Shown piece after piece: positions 15,712 to 25,600 of a DNA stretch of 39,698 nt. Each line of letters starts with the position of its first letter. The first letter of the stretch is position 1. The position numbers and the translations under genes were made by a program. The notes under the pieces are model-generated. The model saw only the letters and a list, made by a program, of their open reading frames with translations. It ran no database searches and was not told where the DNA came from. The stretch is from contig NZ_LRTR01000686.1 of the NCBI RefSeq assembly GCF_001550375.1, positions 1-39,698 of the forward strand. Direction: 5' to 3'. Origin of the DNA: Streptomyces europaeiscabiei. Lineage in GTDB: Bacteria > Actinomycetota > Actinomycetes > Streptomycetales > Streptomycetaceae.

Positions 15712-18519
15712 TCAGTCCGCCGCCGTGCTGCTCAGCAGGGTCTCCAGAGCGGCGGCGGCGTCGGCGCCGCCGTCCTCGAAAAGGACCCTGTTGAGCAGCG
15801 TGGGCAGCCGGCCGGCCGGCAGGTCCAGGAAGGGCCCCAGCTGCCGGGCCAGTTGTGCCGAGTCACCGTTCAGCCCCTGCCGGGTCAGGGCCCCGACCGT
15901 GTGTGCCCACAGGCCGGGCTCGTCCATCAGGTCCCGCACGGTGACCACTTCGGACGGTGCCGGGGCGGGGCAGGGATCGTCGACGGTCCACGTGTGCGTG
16001 CCGTGCGCCACGGTCACCGGAGGGTGCCCGGAACCGGGGAGGTGGACGGTGGCCCGTGTTCCCGTGGGCACGACCACCTTCAGGTGGAAGCGGCCGTCCT
16101 CGCGCCGCCAGCCGACGGACGCCTCGCCGTACGGGGTGAGGTGCACGGCCGTGGCATGGGTGAGTGACCGGTGCGGCAGGGGGCGTACGAGGATTTCGCG
16201 GTAGCCGGGTGCGGCCGGGGCGAGTCCGGCGACCGTGCGGTGCATCCAGTCGGCGACGGCTCCGAGGGCGTAGTGGTTGAAGGAGGTCATCTGGCCGGGA
16301 TTGACCGTGCCGTCGGGCAGCAGGCTGTCCCAGCGTTCCCAGACCGTGGTGGCGCCCATCGTCACTTGATACAGCCAGGACGGGCACCCCTTCTCCAGCA
16401 GCAGCCGGTGGGCGAGTTCCGGGTGCCCGGCGGAGGTGAGGGCGTCGGTCATCAGCGGGGTGCCGACGAATCCGGTGGCGATGCGGAAACCGTTCGTGCG
16501 GACGAGGTCGGCGAGCCGGTCCCCGGCCACCGCACGATGGTGCGGGGAGGTCAGCAGGTTCCACTGCAGGGCCATGGCGTACGCGGTCGGCGAGTCGCCC
16601 AGCACCCGGCCCGCCGGGGTGACGTAGGCGCGGGCGAACGCCTGGCGGGTCCGGTCGGCGAGTGCGGAGTAGTGGGCGGCGTCCGCGGAGCGGCCCAGTA
16701 CCTCCGCGGTGTGGGCGACGACGTCGGCGCACCGGACCAGACAGGCGGTGGCGACGACATCGGTGGGAGTGCGGGCGGCGAACGGGTCGTCCGGCGGCGC
16801 GGTGGGGTCGAGCCAGTCGCCGAACTGGAAGCCGCCCGCCCACACTCCGTCGGTCGTGAGGGAGGCGGCCTTGTCCACCCATGCGCGGGCGCTGGTGAAC
16901 TGTCGCCGGAGGACGCCGAGGTCGCCGTAGCGTTCGTACAGCACCCAGGGCACCACCGGGGCGGCGTCGCCCCAGGCCGCCGCGGTCGGGGCCGCGTCGT
17001 CCAGGACGTCGGGGATCACCCAGGGGACCGCGCCGTCGGGGTGCTGGTCGGCGGCGAGGTCGGCGAGCCAGGAGGACAGGAAGCCCGCCGCGTCGAAGAG
17101 GAAGGTGGCGGTGGGGGAGAAGACCTGGATGTCGCCGGTCCAGCCGAGCCGTTCGTCGCGCTGCGGGCAGTCCGTGGGTATGTCGAGGAAGTTGCCGCGT
17201 GTGCCCCGGACGACGTTCTCGTGGAACTGCTCCAGGTCCGGGTCGGAGCAGGAGAACCAGCCCGTGCGGCGCAGGTCGCTGCTGACGACGACGGCGTGCA
17301 CATCGTCGGCCGCCAGGTCCGGTACGCCGGTGACCTCGGCGTACCGGAAACCGTGGAACGTGAGCGAGGGTTCGAGGACGGTCTCCTCGGCGTCGGGCAG
17401 GAGATAGGTGTCGATGGCGTCGGCCGTCCGCAGCGGCCTCGTGCACAGCTCCTCGTCCTGCAGGACCTCGGAGTGCCGGACGACGACCTCGGCGCCGGCC
17501 GTGGTGTCACGCACGCGCAGCCGGACCCAGCCGACGATGTTCTGGCCGAAGTCCACGAGCGTACGGCCGGACGGCGACTGCCAGACCTTCGACGCGGGCA
17601 GCACCTCGGTGACGCGTACCGGTGGCCCCTCCGGGGCGACCAGTCGCGCCAGGTCCGCCTCCTGCCCGGACAGCACGTCCACCGGGCCGTCGGCTTCGCC
17701 CGGGGTGAACCGCAGGTCGGTGCGCTGCCCCTTGTAGAGGTCGTCCGCGAGGATCCCGCAGTCGCGGGCCCGCCACTGCTCGTCGGTGCCGAAGACCTCC
17801 ACCGAACCGTCGGCGTAGCGGACCTCCAGCTGGGCCAGCAGGGCCAGCCGGTCGCCGTACAGGGCACGGGCGCCCCACCAGCCGAGGTGACCTCGGTACC
17901 AGCCGTTGCCGAGCACGGCCGAGAGGGTGTTCTCGCCCTTCTTCAGCAGGGCGGTGACGTCGTGGGTCTGGTACCGGAGCCGGTGGCGGTAGCTGGTCCA
18001 GCCGGGGGCGAGGATCTCGTCGCCGACCCGGGTGCCGTTGAGGGACGCGGTGTAGACACCGTGAGCGGTGGCGTAGAGGCGGGCCGTGACCACGTCCTCC
18101 CGCAGTACGACCGTCCGTACGAGCTCGGGGGCGGGCGCGTCCAGGGCGCCGTGGCGGTGGGGGGTGATGAAGCGGGCGGTCCAGTCGTCGGGGCGCAGCA
18201 GCCCCGTCTCCACGGTGGCCGGCGCGCTCCAGTCGCTCCAGCGCGTTCCGCAGGCCACCCGGATCCGGACGCTCGCCCCGCTGCGCGAGGCCAGGGGGGT
18301 GAAGGGCCACGGCACCAGCACCTGCTCGGCGGAATCGACATGTGCCGTCGTGTCGCCGTCCAGTTCCATCTCGTACGCCGTCTGCCGCCAGGCGGGGTCG
18401 TCGGTGCGGACCTGCCACGACAGGCGGGGTTCGGGCGTGCCGATGCCGAGCGCGTCCACCCGGTGCTCGAACCGGACGGAGACCAGTGTGGTGTCGGGTT
18501 CGGGACGCTCAAGGCCCAT
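15712..18519 (-). CDS. Cytoplasmic GH78 alpha-L-rhamnosidase
   Basis: A 935-residue GH78 enzyme without a signal peptide, so it should act on rhamnosides inside the cell. Domain order: N-terminal fibronectin-like (about 10-110), beta-sandwich domain (about 130-330, LNGTRVGDEILAPGWTSY and VDFGQNIVGWVRL), (alpha/alpha)6 barrel (about 410-770) and a C-terminal beta domain. The catalytic motifs are DCPQRDERLGWTGD (E456) and MGATTVWERWDS (E728). The last 80 residues, after THTWTVDDP, form a predominantly helical tail (VRDLMDEPGLWAHTVGALTRQ) not typical of the family, possibly for oligomerisation. ATG at 18519 has GAGG ten bases upstream. Its promoter region carries an AACGTT inverted repeat shared with the upstream LacI gene. 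It lacks the lectin insert of the secreted paralogue and diverges strongly from it. Confidence 0.93.
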   Translation of the reverse strand: MGLERPEPDTTLVSVRFEHRVDALGIGTPEPRLSWQVRTDDPAWRQTAYEMELDGDTTAHVDSAEQVLVPWPFTPLASRSGASVRIRVACGTRWSDWSAPATVETGLLRPDDWTARFITPHRHGALDAPAPELVRTVVLREDVVTARLYATAHGVYTASLNGTRVGDEILAPGWTSYRHRLRYQTHDVTALLKKGENTLSAVLGNGWYRGHLGWWGARALYGDRLALLAQLEVRYADGSVEVFGTDEQWRARDCGILADDLYKGQRTDLRFTPGEADGPVDVLSGQEADLARLVAPEGPPVRVTEVLPASKVWQSPSGRTLVDFGQNIVGWVRLRVRDTTAGAEVVVRHSEVLQDEELCTRPLRTADAIDTYLLPDAEETVLEPSLTFHGFRYAEVTGVPDLAADDVHAVVVSSDLRRTGWFSCSDPDLEQFHENVVRGTRGNFLDIPTDCPQRDERLGWTGDIQVFSPTATFLFDAAGFLSSWLADLAADQHPDGAVPWVIPDVLDDAAPTAAAWGDAAPVVPWVLYERYGDLGVLRRQFTSARAWVDKAASLTTDGVWAGGFQFGDWLDPTAPPDDPFAARTPTDVVATACLVRCADVVAHTAEVLGRSADAAHYSALADRTRQAFARAYVTPAGRVLGDSPTAYAMALQWNLLTSPHHRAVAGDRLADLVRTNGFRIATGFVGTPLMTDALTSAGHPELAHRLLLEKGCPSWLYQVTMGATTVWERWDSLLPDGTVNPGQMTSFNHYALGAVADWMHRTVAGLAPAAPGYREILVRPLPHRSLTHATAVHLTPYGEASVGWRREDGRFHLKVVVPTGTRATVHLPGSGHPPVTVAHGTHTWTVDDPCPAPAPSEVVTVRDLMDEPGLWAHTVGALTRQGLNGDSAQLARQLGPFLDLPAGRLPTLLNRVLFEDGGADAAAALETLLSSTAAD

Positions 18520-18536
18520 GTCGGCTGCCTCGCTTC

Positions 18537-18565
18537 TCTATCGTGTGCAACGTTCTACGCCTCAA
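18537..18565 (-). promoter_or_regulatory. Candidate promoter of the cytoplasmic rhamnosidase with embedded operator
   Basis: On the minus strand TTGAGG (18565-18560), 17 bases and GATAGA (18542-18537) form a plausible promoter. The spacer (18544-18559) contains TGTGCAACGTTCTACG, an imperfect inverted repeat around AACGTT. The same core occurs twice in front of the neighbouring LacI gene, so that repressor probably controls this gene. Confidence 0.5.
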
Positions 18566-18702
18566 GCGACTCAACCCTGAGGCGGAGACGTCCGGCGCGT
18601 CAAGAGGAGAAGCGGAGGAAGTTTGCGGCGTCCCTCGCACGGGTTCGACGCTCGCCCGCCCAGGGCACGGGTCGAACGCTCTGCGGCGAGGGAGCCGGCC
18701 GA

Positions 18703-19746
18703 TCAGGCGCCGGGCGGTGGTGCGGTGCTGCCGCGGGCCACGAGGTGGGGCGTCGACGCCATGACTACGGCGCGGTCGCGCCGCTTCTCGATCCGCTCCA
18801 GCAGCAGCCGGGCCGCGGTCTCGCCCATCATGGCGCCCGCCTGGTCGACACTGGTCAGGTTCACCGGCGCGAGGGCTGCGACCGAGGTGTTGTTGTATCC
18901 GGCGAGCGAGAGGTCGTCGGGGATGCGCAGGCCGAGCTCGGCGGCGGCCCGGAAGACGCCGGTCGCGGCGACGTCCGCGCCCGCGAAGATCGCGGTGGGC
19001 GGGCGCGTGGAGGTGAGCAGCTCCATGGCGCCCCGGTAGCCGCCCTCGTCCGAATACCCGGAGTGCACTACCCGGGCCAGGTCGGCCAGGTCGTGCCGGG
19101 CCATCGCCGCACGGTAGGCGGCTCGGACGTGGTGCTCGGGCCGCTGCTCCCACTGGGTGCCGCGCACCGTCGGATGCGACAGGTGGGCTATGTCCCGGTG
19201 CCCGAGGGCGATCAGGTGGTCGACGACCAGGTCGACGCCGGCCCCGTCCTGGTTGACCACGCAGTCGTACGCCGGGGAGGGATCGTGGTGGCCGATCACC
19301 ACCGTCGGCACCTCGGCCGCGAGGCGGACCACTTCCGTGCGGGGGACGGAGGGCGCGATCAGGATCAGGCCGTCCATCTGCCGGTCCGCCATGGCGTGGA
19401 TCAGCCTGGTCTGCTCCTCCATCTCGGAGGAGCCGCCGGAGCCGAGGAACAGCGCGTACTCGGTGCCTCTCAGGGCTGTGTTCACGCCGTCCAGGAGGTC
19501 TGCGTAGAAGGCGTTGCGGATGCTCGCGAGGAGAACGCCGATCGTGTAGGTGCGGCCCCTCATGCCGCGGGCGGCGGCGTGCGGACGGTAGCCCAGCTCG
19601 GCCATGGCCGCCTGCACCCGCTCACGCATCGCCGGGCTCACCCCGTAGGCGTTGCGCAGCACCTTCGACACCGCCGAGGTGGACACCCCCGCGCTGCGCG
19701 CGACGTCGGTGATGGTGGCTCTCTTCGAACTGCTCGCCGGTCGCAC
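18703..19746 (-). CDS. LacI-family regulator of the rhamnosidase locus
   Basis: A 347-residue LacI/GalR repressor. The helix-turn-helix reads ATITDVARSAGVSTSAVSKV, followed by the hinge YRPHAAARGMRG. The effector domain contains IGVLLASIRNAFYADLLDGV, PTAIFAGADVAATGVFRAAA and LAGYNNTSVAA. GTG at 19746 is used because GGAGGT lies eight bases upstream. It is transcribed in the same direction as the downstream cytoplasmic rhamnosidase and divergently from a truncated sugar-binding protein gene. Three AACGTT-centred inverted repeats (18544-18559, 19793-19808, 19861-19876) bracket it. Rhamnose or a rhamnoside is the likely effector by context (inference). Confidence 0.92.
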   Translation of the reverse strand: MRPASSSKRATITDVARSAGVSTSAVSKVLRNAYGVSPAMRERVQAAMAELGYRPHAAARGMRGRTYTIGVLLASIRNAFYADLLDGVNTALRGTEYALFLGSGGSSEMEEQTRLIHAMADRQMDGLILIAPSVPRTEVVRLAAEVPTVVIGHHDPSPAYDCVVNQDGAGVDLVVDHLIALGHRDIAHLSHPTVRGTQWEQRPEHHVRAAYRAAMARHDLADLARVVHSGYSDEGGYRGAMELLTSTRPPTAIFAGADVAATGVFRAAAELGLRIPDDLSLAGYNNTSVAALAPVNLTSVDQAGAMMGETAARLLLERIEKRRDRAVVMASTPHLVARGSTAPPPGA

Positions 19747-19792
19747 TGGTGCGCACCTCCGTTGTCATGCACCGCGCCGCCCCGTCGGTGTT

Positions 19793-19808
19793 TCAGGAAC
19801 GTTACTCG
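19793..19808. promoter_or_regulatory. AACGTT-type operator, upstream of lacI 2
   Basis: TCAGGAACGTTACTCG shares the core GGAACGTTAC with the site at 19861-19876. Five of eight arm positions pair. It lies 47 bases upstream of the LacI start and just upstream of the plus-strand TTGACG element. Confidence 0.5.
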
Positions 19809-19816
19809 CGGATGAC

Positions 19817-19845
19817 TTGACGGCTCCGGCCTGTTCGCTTCAACC
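19817..19845 (+). promoter_or_regulatory. Candidate promoter toward the truncated binding-protein gene
   Basis: TTGACG (19817-19822), 17 bases and TCAACC (19840-19845) give a promoter with a good -35 and a weak -10. It lies exactly between two AACGTT inverted repeats, one upstream and one just past the expected start point near 19852. Confidence 0.4.
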
Positions 19846-19860
19846 TGTGGGGCATCCCTT

Positions 19861-19876
19861 CGTGGAACGTTACACG
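19861..19876. promoter_or_regulatory. AACGTT-type operator, best copy
   Basis: CGTGGAACGTTACACG is a 16-bp inverted repeat with seven of eight arm bases paired. Read on the other strand, the site before the cytoplasmic rhamnosidase shares GTRGAACGTTRCAC with it. The repetition at three places around one LacI gene supports a real operator. Confidence 0.6.
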
Positions 19877-20154
19877 AAGGCAGTGCGTAAGACGGGGCCC
19901 ACGACGGGCGGCCGCACCACGGCCGGGCCGCTCAGGGTGTCAGAAGTGGCCGATGGCGACCAGGGGGCTCAGAAGTCCTCTGTCGCATCGTTGCCGGCCC
20001 ACTTCCTTGCCTCGGAAGTCGTCCGTCGGAGGGTTGGTCCGTCCAGTGCTCGCGTCCGTCGCAGGGCAAGGGCAGCCTCTCTTGCGCCGCTGCCTTGAGG
20101 CGTCACCCCCAAGCCATTGAGACGATCCGTCCCCGCTTGAACGAAGGAACATCC

Positions 20155-20402
20155 ATGAGGTCAACCACTCGCGCCAAGAGAAGGACGGCAGTCGCCGCAG
20201 TCGCCGTTCTGCCGCTCCTGCTCAGCGCGTGCAGCGCGGGCTCTCTCGGCTCGTCCAGCGGGGACGACAGCGCGACCACGATCAAGCTACTCGTCGACAA
20301 CGCGCCCGACAACCTTGCGGCCGCCAAGCAGCTGGCCAAGGATTTCCAGGCCAAGAACCCGAAGATCAGGGTCAGTGTGGAGACGCGCCCCGGCGGAGCC
20401 AG
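20155..20402 (+). pseudogene. Sugar-binding lipoprotein of an ABC importer, truncated after about 80 codons
   Basis: The gene begins well: AAGGAA upstream of ATG 20155, a twin-basic signal peptide and lipobox LSAC (C26). The start of a cluster B binding protein follows (TTIKLLVDNAPDNLAAAKQL, then AKDFQAKNPKIRVSVETRPGG). At that point homology stops: the next codons read ASVHATSDTASCPPPRPYPR and end at 20493. Related proteins continue for over 300 residues after the VETRPGG segment. The rest of the binding protein and its permease genes are missing. Because it is divergent from the LacI 2 gene and shares its operator-rich spacer, it was probably the importer dedicated to the rhamnosidase island (inference). 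Confidence 0.8.
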
Positions 20403-20779
20403 CGTCCACGCCACAAGCGATACCGCATCCTGCCCGCCGCCCCGACCATACCCACGCTCTCCCCGACGGCCGTGGTCACCGCGGCGCCGCTGATATCGCC
20501 GCATCCAGATCGGACTTGCGGACCGTCTCGACCAGCAGTACCGCCCCGGCCCGCGAAACCACTCCGCGACCGCCACCCTCGATGCGGACACGCGGATAGG
20601 ACCCGATACGCCTCTTCACCTGGAGAGTGCCTCCGACGGTGGCGGGAAAAGGACCTCAGAAATCCTCATTCACGCAGGTAAGAGGAACTTTCTGCTTTCT
20701 TGATCGCCAGGCGGACAGCCTGCCCCGTGAAAGCGCGAGGCTAGGGGCAGAGGGCAATTTGCCCACGCTGGACACCCTC
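20403..20779. other. Foreign or decayed sequence after the truncated gene
   Basis: From the break to the end of the GNAT gene no gene can be supported. The stretch contains a 7-bp complementary pair (CTGCCCC/GGGGCAG, about 20720-20750) and a 13-base palindrome GGGCAATTTGCCC at 20752-20764, next to the GNAT stop codon. These could serve as its terminator. The left edge marks a rearrangement breakpoint. Confidence 0.45.
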
Positions 20780-21556
20780 TCAGAAGCCGCGTATGTACGG
20801 CGTCGTCGTGCTCAGCCGCTTGAAACCGAGCCGCTGAAGGATTGGGCGGCTCGTTGGCATTGCATCGACCTGGAGGTGGCGTACTCCGTGGGCGGCAGCG
20901 AGGCGGGCGCGATGGGCCACCAAGGCCCGGTAGAGACCGCGGCCGCGGAACTCCGCGACGATTCCGCCTCCCCAGAGGCTCGCGAAGTCGGCGCCCGGAG
21001 TGAACTCGATCCGGGCTGCCCCGACGGGTCGGTCACCGACCATAGCCAGGGTCATCACGAAGCTGCCGGGGTTGTGCGCGAGCCGGTCGAGCAACTGGCC
21101 GCGCAGCCGCTCGCCGCTGGCGCCGAACGCAGCCTCGTGCACCTCCACAGCGAGTCTGATGCCCGCCTCGTCGGTGGCGTCCATGAGCCTTACGTCCTCG
21201 ACGCGTTCGACGACGGTGGACAGTTCGGAGACCTCGGCGATCATCAGGCTCTCGGGATCCTCGGCCGTGAACCCCGCGCGCAGCAGCCTCTCGCCGAGGT
21301 CGGCGGGAGTGTCGTGCGCATACGTCTTCCACTCGAACTCGACCCCGAGCGCGCTGTAGTGCCGCACCTGCTCGGCGATCGCGGCGTCCGCGTTCGACGC
21401 GTCGAGGTCCGACCACACGATGCCGTTCCAGTCGTCCGGCCCGCCGCTCTGGCGGACCACTTTCGCCACGCGCTCGACGCGCACCCCAGCGTGGTCCGGC
21501 GGGACTTCGCGGCGCATCTGGCGATCGAACAGGCGTAGCACTTGGGCATGGTCCAT
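20780..21556 (-). CDS. GNAT-family N-acetyltransferase
   Basis: A 258-residue protein with the GNAT core in its second half: SFVMTLAMVGDRPVGAARIEF (beta strands 2-4) and the acetyl-CoA loop GGGIVAEFRGRGLYRALVAHRARLAA, with the R/Q-x-x-G-x-G/A pattern as RGRGLY. It ends in a substrate-side strand pair (VDAMPTSRPILQRLGFKRL). The first half (about 120 residues) resembles a degenerate GNAT-like or dimerisation domain. It would transfer an acetyl group from acetyl-CoA to an unidentified amine. The start at 21556 (MDHAQVLRLFDRQMR) is preferred because the longer frame upstream is unlike the family. No operon partner is evident. Confidence 0.85.
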   Translation of the reverse strand: MDHAQVLRLFDRQMRREVPPDHAGVRVERVAKVVRQSGGPDDWNGIVWSDLDASNADAAIAEQVRHYSALGVEFEWKTYAHDTPADLGERLLRAGFTAEDPESLMIAEVSELSTVVERVEDVRLMDATDEAGIRLAVEVHEAAFGASGERLRGQLLDRLAHNPGSFVMTLAMVGDRPVGAARIEFTPGADFASLWGGGIVAEFRGRGLYRALVAHRARLAAAHGVRHLQVDAMPTSRPILQRLGFKRLSTTTPYIRGF

Positions 21557-21797
21557 GCGCGCATTGCAGCACCGGACACAAAGCCGCACAAACGAATTTC
21601 CACAGCGTGTGAGCGGTTCCGGAAATGTTGGTCCATCGAACCTGGACAGATGACGCGACCTCAACGGCTGATGCGGGTCAGCGGCAGACACTACCCACAA
21701 CAAACCCCCATCATCCCGGCCGACGCCTACGTGAGTCACTGTTCGTCGTCGGCGAAGACGGCCGTGAGGTCACGGCGACTCCTGCGACGGTGTGTCC

Positions 21798-22325
21798 ATG
21801 AATACGACACAGGACGGACGGCCTATCCCGCCTGCGCAGGCTGACGAGCGCGCCATGCTGGAGGCGTGGCTGGACTTTCACCGTGCGACTCTCGCCCTGA
21901 AGTGTTCGGGCCTGAAAGATGCTCAGTTACGACTGCCCGCAGTGGCACCGTCGTCGATGACGCTGCTGGGCCTCGTTCAGCACCTGGCTGAGGTGGAGCG
22001 CAACTGGTTCCAGCGTGTATTCGCAGGCCAGGACGTGCCGCCGGTCTTCGGGCAGAGCAATGGCGACGGCTTTGCCCTTCAGCCGGACCAGGGACTGGAC
22101 GAGGCGATGGCTGCCTGGCAAGGGGAGGTCGCCCGGGGCCGTGAGCTGATCGCTGGCGCGTCGATGGACGACTCGAGCCGCCTGTCTGAAGAGGAAGCAG
22201 GTCACGTCGGTGATCAGAGGGTCTCGCTGCGCTGGATCATGGTGCACATGATCGAGGAATACGCTCGTCACAACGGTCACGCCGACCTGATTCGGGAGCG
22301 GATCGACGGAGTTGCCGGCGCATGA
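21798..22325 (+). CDS. DinB-like (DUF664) four-helix protein
   Basis: A 175-residue protein of the DinB/YfiT-like metal-binding fold, here of the DUF664 type. The helix segments carry [19 protein letters not shown] and [26 protein letters not shown]. The three histidines (QHL and RHNGH) match the metal-binding triad. Members often act as mycothiol- or bacillithiol-dependent transferases, or have no known role. ATG at 21798 was chosen; a GTG two codons upstream is possible and no strong ribosome-binding site is visible. Confidence 0.85.
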   Translation: MNTTQDGRPIPPAQADERAMLEAWLDFHRATLALKCSGLKDAQLRLPAVAPSSMTLLGLVQHLAEVERNWFQRVFAGQDVPPVFGQSNGDGFALQPDQGLDEAMAAWQGEVARGRELIAGASMDDSSRLSEEEAGHVGDQRVSLRWIMVHMIEEYARHNGHADLIRERIDGVAGA

Positions 22326-22389
22326 GGCGTGCTTGCGCGGTCACGAGGACCGCGCAAGCGGCCGCCTTCGCAGCACTGCCCGCGAAGGA

Positions 22390-22911
22390 TCACAAAACGG
22401 TACGAAGATCCACTACCGGCAGCTTCTCAGTGAGGCCGGGAGTCAGGTAGGCGCGGTAGCGACCTTCAGCGAACAGGTCTCGGAGATACATTCCAGGGAA
22501 GTCCAGCACCTCACGTCGGCAGGCCAGAGCGATCCGGGCTCGGTAGGCGCTGTCACCGTCGAGGACGAGCAGGTCGCACCAGTCCGGCTCCGGTGAATCA
22601 AGGCCGACCAAGGTGATGTGATCGTCGGCCATTTGCTGGACCCACGTGGCAAGGTCTTCCAGGAGCCAGGCCAGGTTCATCCACGATGGTGCGGCGATCG
22701 CGGGCTGCCAGTCGTACTTTCGGCGGCCCTCGCGTCCCGGCTGTGGGGGCTCGCGCTCGGCATAGATGGGCGGTTGTGCAGGACCATCGGTCTCGGTGAA
22801 TGTGATCTCCCGGGACCTGATGGTGAGAGCAGAGACACGGAAGTGGTCGATGCCGAGCTCGAAGGCGACTTCCGAGGCGTGAGCAAGAAACTCGCTGTCC
22901 GATATGGCCAC
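22390..22911 (-). CDS. Hypothetical protein, 173 residues
   Basis: I do not recognise this family. GTG at 22911 has a strong GGAGGG six bases upstream, which decides the start; a longer frame lacks such a site. The product is acidic and soluble with no membrane segment. Visible stretches are ISDSEFLAHASEVAFELGID, a proline/charged linker near residues 45-65, an aromatic helix (WMNLAWLLEDLATWVQQM) and LDSPEPDWCDLLVLDGDSAY. It is convergent with the DinB-like gene. No function is proposed. Confidence 0.7.
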   Translation of the reverse strand: MAISDSEFLAHASEVAFELGIDHFRVSALTIRSREITFTETDGPAQPPIYAEREPPQPGREGRRKYDWQPAIAAPSWMNLAWLLEDLATWVQQMADDHITLVGLDSPEPDWCDLLVLDGDSAYRARIALACRREVLDFPGMYLRDLFAEGRYRAYLTPGLTEKLPVVDLRTVL

Positions 22912-22922
22912 GTGTTCCCTCC

Positions 22923-23201
22923 ATGGATATGTGGTCCGCTCTGGTGCCCTTGGCCAGGGCGCCACGTGCGGGCAGGGACTTACCGGAGCTTGGTGCAGAA
23001 GCCAACGTAGACGCTCCACCGATCGTCACCGGCGACCTCTTCGGCATCCAAGTGAGTGCCGCGATCGGGTGGGCCGCACTCCCACAGGACAGCTGGGCGG
23101 ACTACCTGGCGGCCCGGAAAGCCACCGATCAGCGCATGGTCGGAACTCTGACGGTGGTGGCCGGTCGAGAGCGTTCTCGCTCTGGTCAGCCCGGTGGATG
23201 A
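22923..23201 (+). other. Open frame with coding-like composition, unassigned
   Basis: This 92-codon frame reads DLPELGAEANVDAPPIVTGD, then AAIGWAALPQDSWADYLAAR. Third positions are mostly G/C and the segment looks protein-like. It lacks a ribosome-binding site and overlaps the 5' end of one minus-strand gene and the aberrant tail of another. It may be a remnant of a third gene. Confidence is low. Confidence 0.25.
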
Positions 23202-23562
23202 GCGAATAGCTCACGACCCGCAGGGACTCTCCCTGCGGGTCGTGGCAGACGAGGCCGTGTCTGCGAGCCAACGAAGCAGCGTAGTCAGAGACTTCTTCTG
23301 CCTTGGCGTAGGACATGAGTAGGTACACGATCGGTCCCGAGGCTTCGTCGACGACCCGTGGCGACGCCCAGACAATATTGCCGTGGGTGTCGTCCGGATT
23401 TCGCTCGAGGAGCGCCTCGACATCGACCACGATGGGCGGAGCCGGAGGCACAGGGATTTCGTCCGACTCGAGGTAGAACTCATAGAGTTCGTCGTAGACC
23501 GAGCCCGCCTGGTGGGCGTCGATTGGGCGGGCACTGTCCCACACAACCAGGTCGTAGCTCAC
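23026..23562 (-). CDS. Small conserved hypothetical protein with an aberrant C-terminal extension
   Basis: The first about 115 residues (MSYDLVVWDSARPIDAHQAG, then SGPIVYLLMSYAKAEEVSD and LARRHGLVCHDPQGESLR) match a small actinobacterial family of unknown function that normally ends shortly after the DPQ...LR segment. Here the frame continues for another 60 residues of Pro/Arg/Ser-rich sequence with no family character. A plus-strand open frame at 22923-23201 (VDAPPIVTGDLFGIQVSAAI) overlaps exactly this tail. The native stop codon has probably been lost by a join near 23200. No function is known. Confidence 0.6.
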   Translation of the reverse strand: MSYDLVVWDSARPIDAHQAGSVYDELYEFYLESDEIPVPPAPPIVVDVEALLERNPDDTHGNIVWASPRVVDEASGPIVYLLMSYAKAEEVSDYAASLARRHGLVCHDPQGESLRVVSYSLIHRADQSENALDRPPPSEFRPCADRWLSGPPGSPPSCPVGVRPTRSRHSLGCRRGRR

Positions 23563-23581
23563 AGGCGAATCGTCGCAGGCA

Positions 23582-23827
23582 GCGGTTCGGCCGGAGCCAG
23601 CAGGCTGTCAGATCGAGCCAGTTGCCGAAGGGGCCGTGCTCGACGTCGTCCACCAGGCCGTCGCTCTGCTCGCAGCCGTCAACGACGACCCGACCCACCT
23701 GTTCGGCCACAAGGGCACGACCAGCAACAGCCTTGTCCTGTTCGGCTCGGTCAACAGACGCCTGAACGGCTTCCGTGACCACCTCCACGAGCTGCTCAGC
23801 GCCCCGGACGCCCGTTCGGAGTCGTGA
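23582..23827 (+). pseudogene. C-terminal fragment, possibly of a site-specific recombinase
   Basis: The frame through this segment reads QIEPVAEGAVLDVVHQAVAL, then NDDPTHLFGHKGTTSNSLVL and NRRLNGFRDHLHELLS before a TGA at 23825. The LFGH...RLNGFRDHL arrangement recalls internal segments of large actinobacterial plasmid or phage integrases, but I cannot confirm it by eye. There is no start codon with a ribosome-binding site and no catalytic motif, so it is at best a fragment. It sits between an altered small gene and the rox leader, in keeping with a rearranged region. Confidence 0.35.
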
Positions 23828-23875
23828 TCACATGGCCGGGAAAAGGAGTGGACGGGGTGATGCTCGGACTTGTAG

Positions 23876-25570
<1,695 letters not shown>

Positions 25571-25600
25571 TTTCGCCCGAGCAACCGAAAGGACCCGTGA

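Noticed and set aside
16171..19815. A 1214-codon plus-strand open frame
   Set aside because: It is the antisense shadow of the rhamnosidase and LacI genes, caused by G/C-biased third positions; it has no domain and no start signals. The same applies to 12732-15605 and 6109-7551.
23582..23827. Functional integrase gene
   Set aside because: The fragment lacks the catalytic Arg/His/Tyr motifs and a start; even the family assignment is uncertain.
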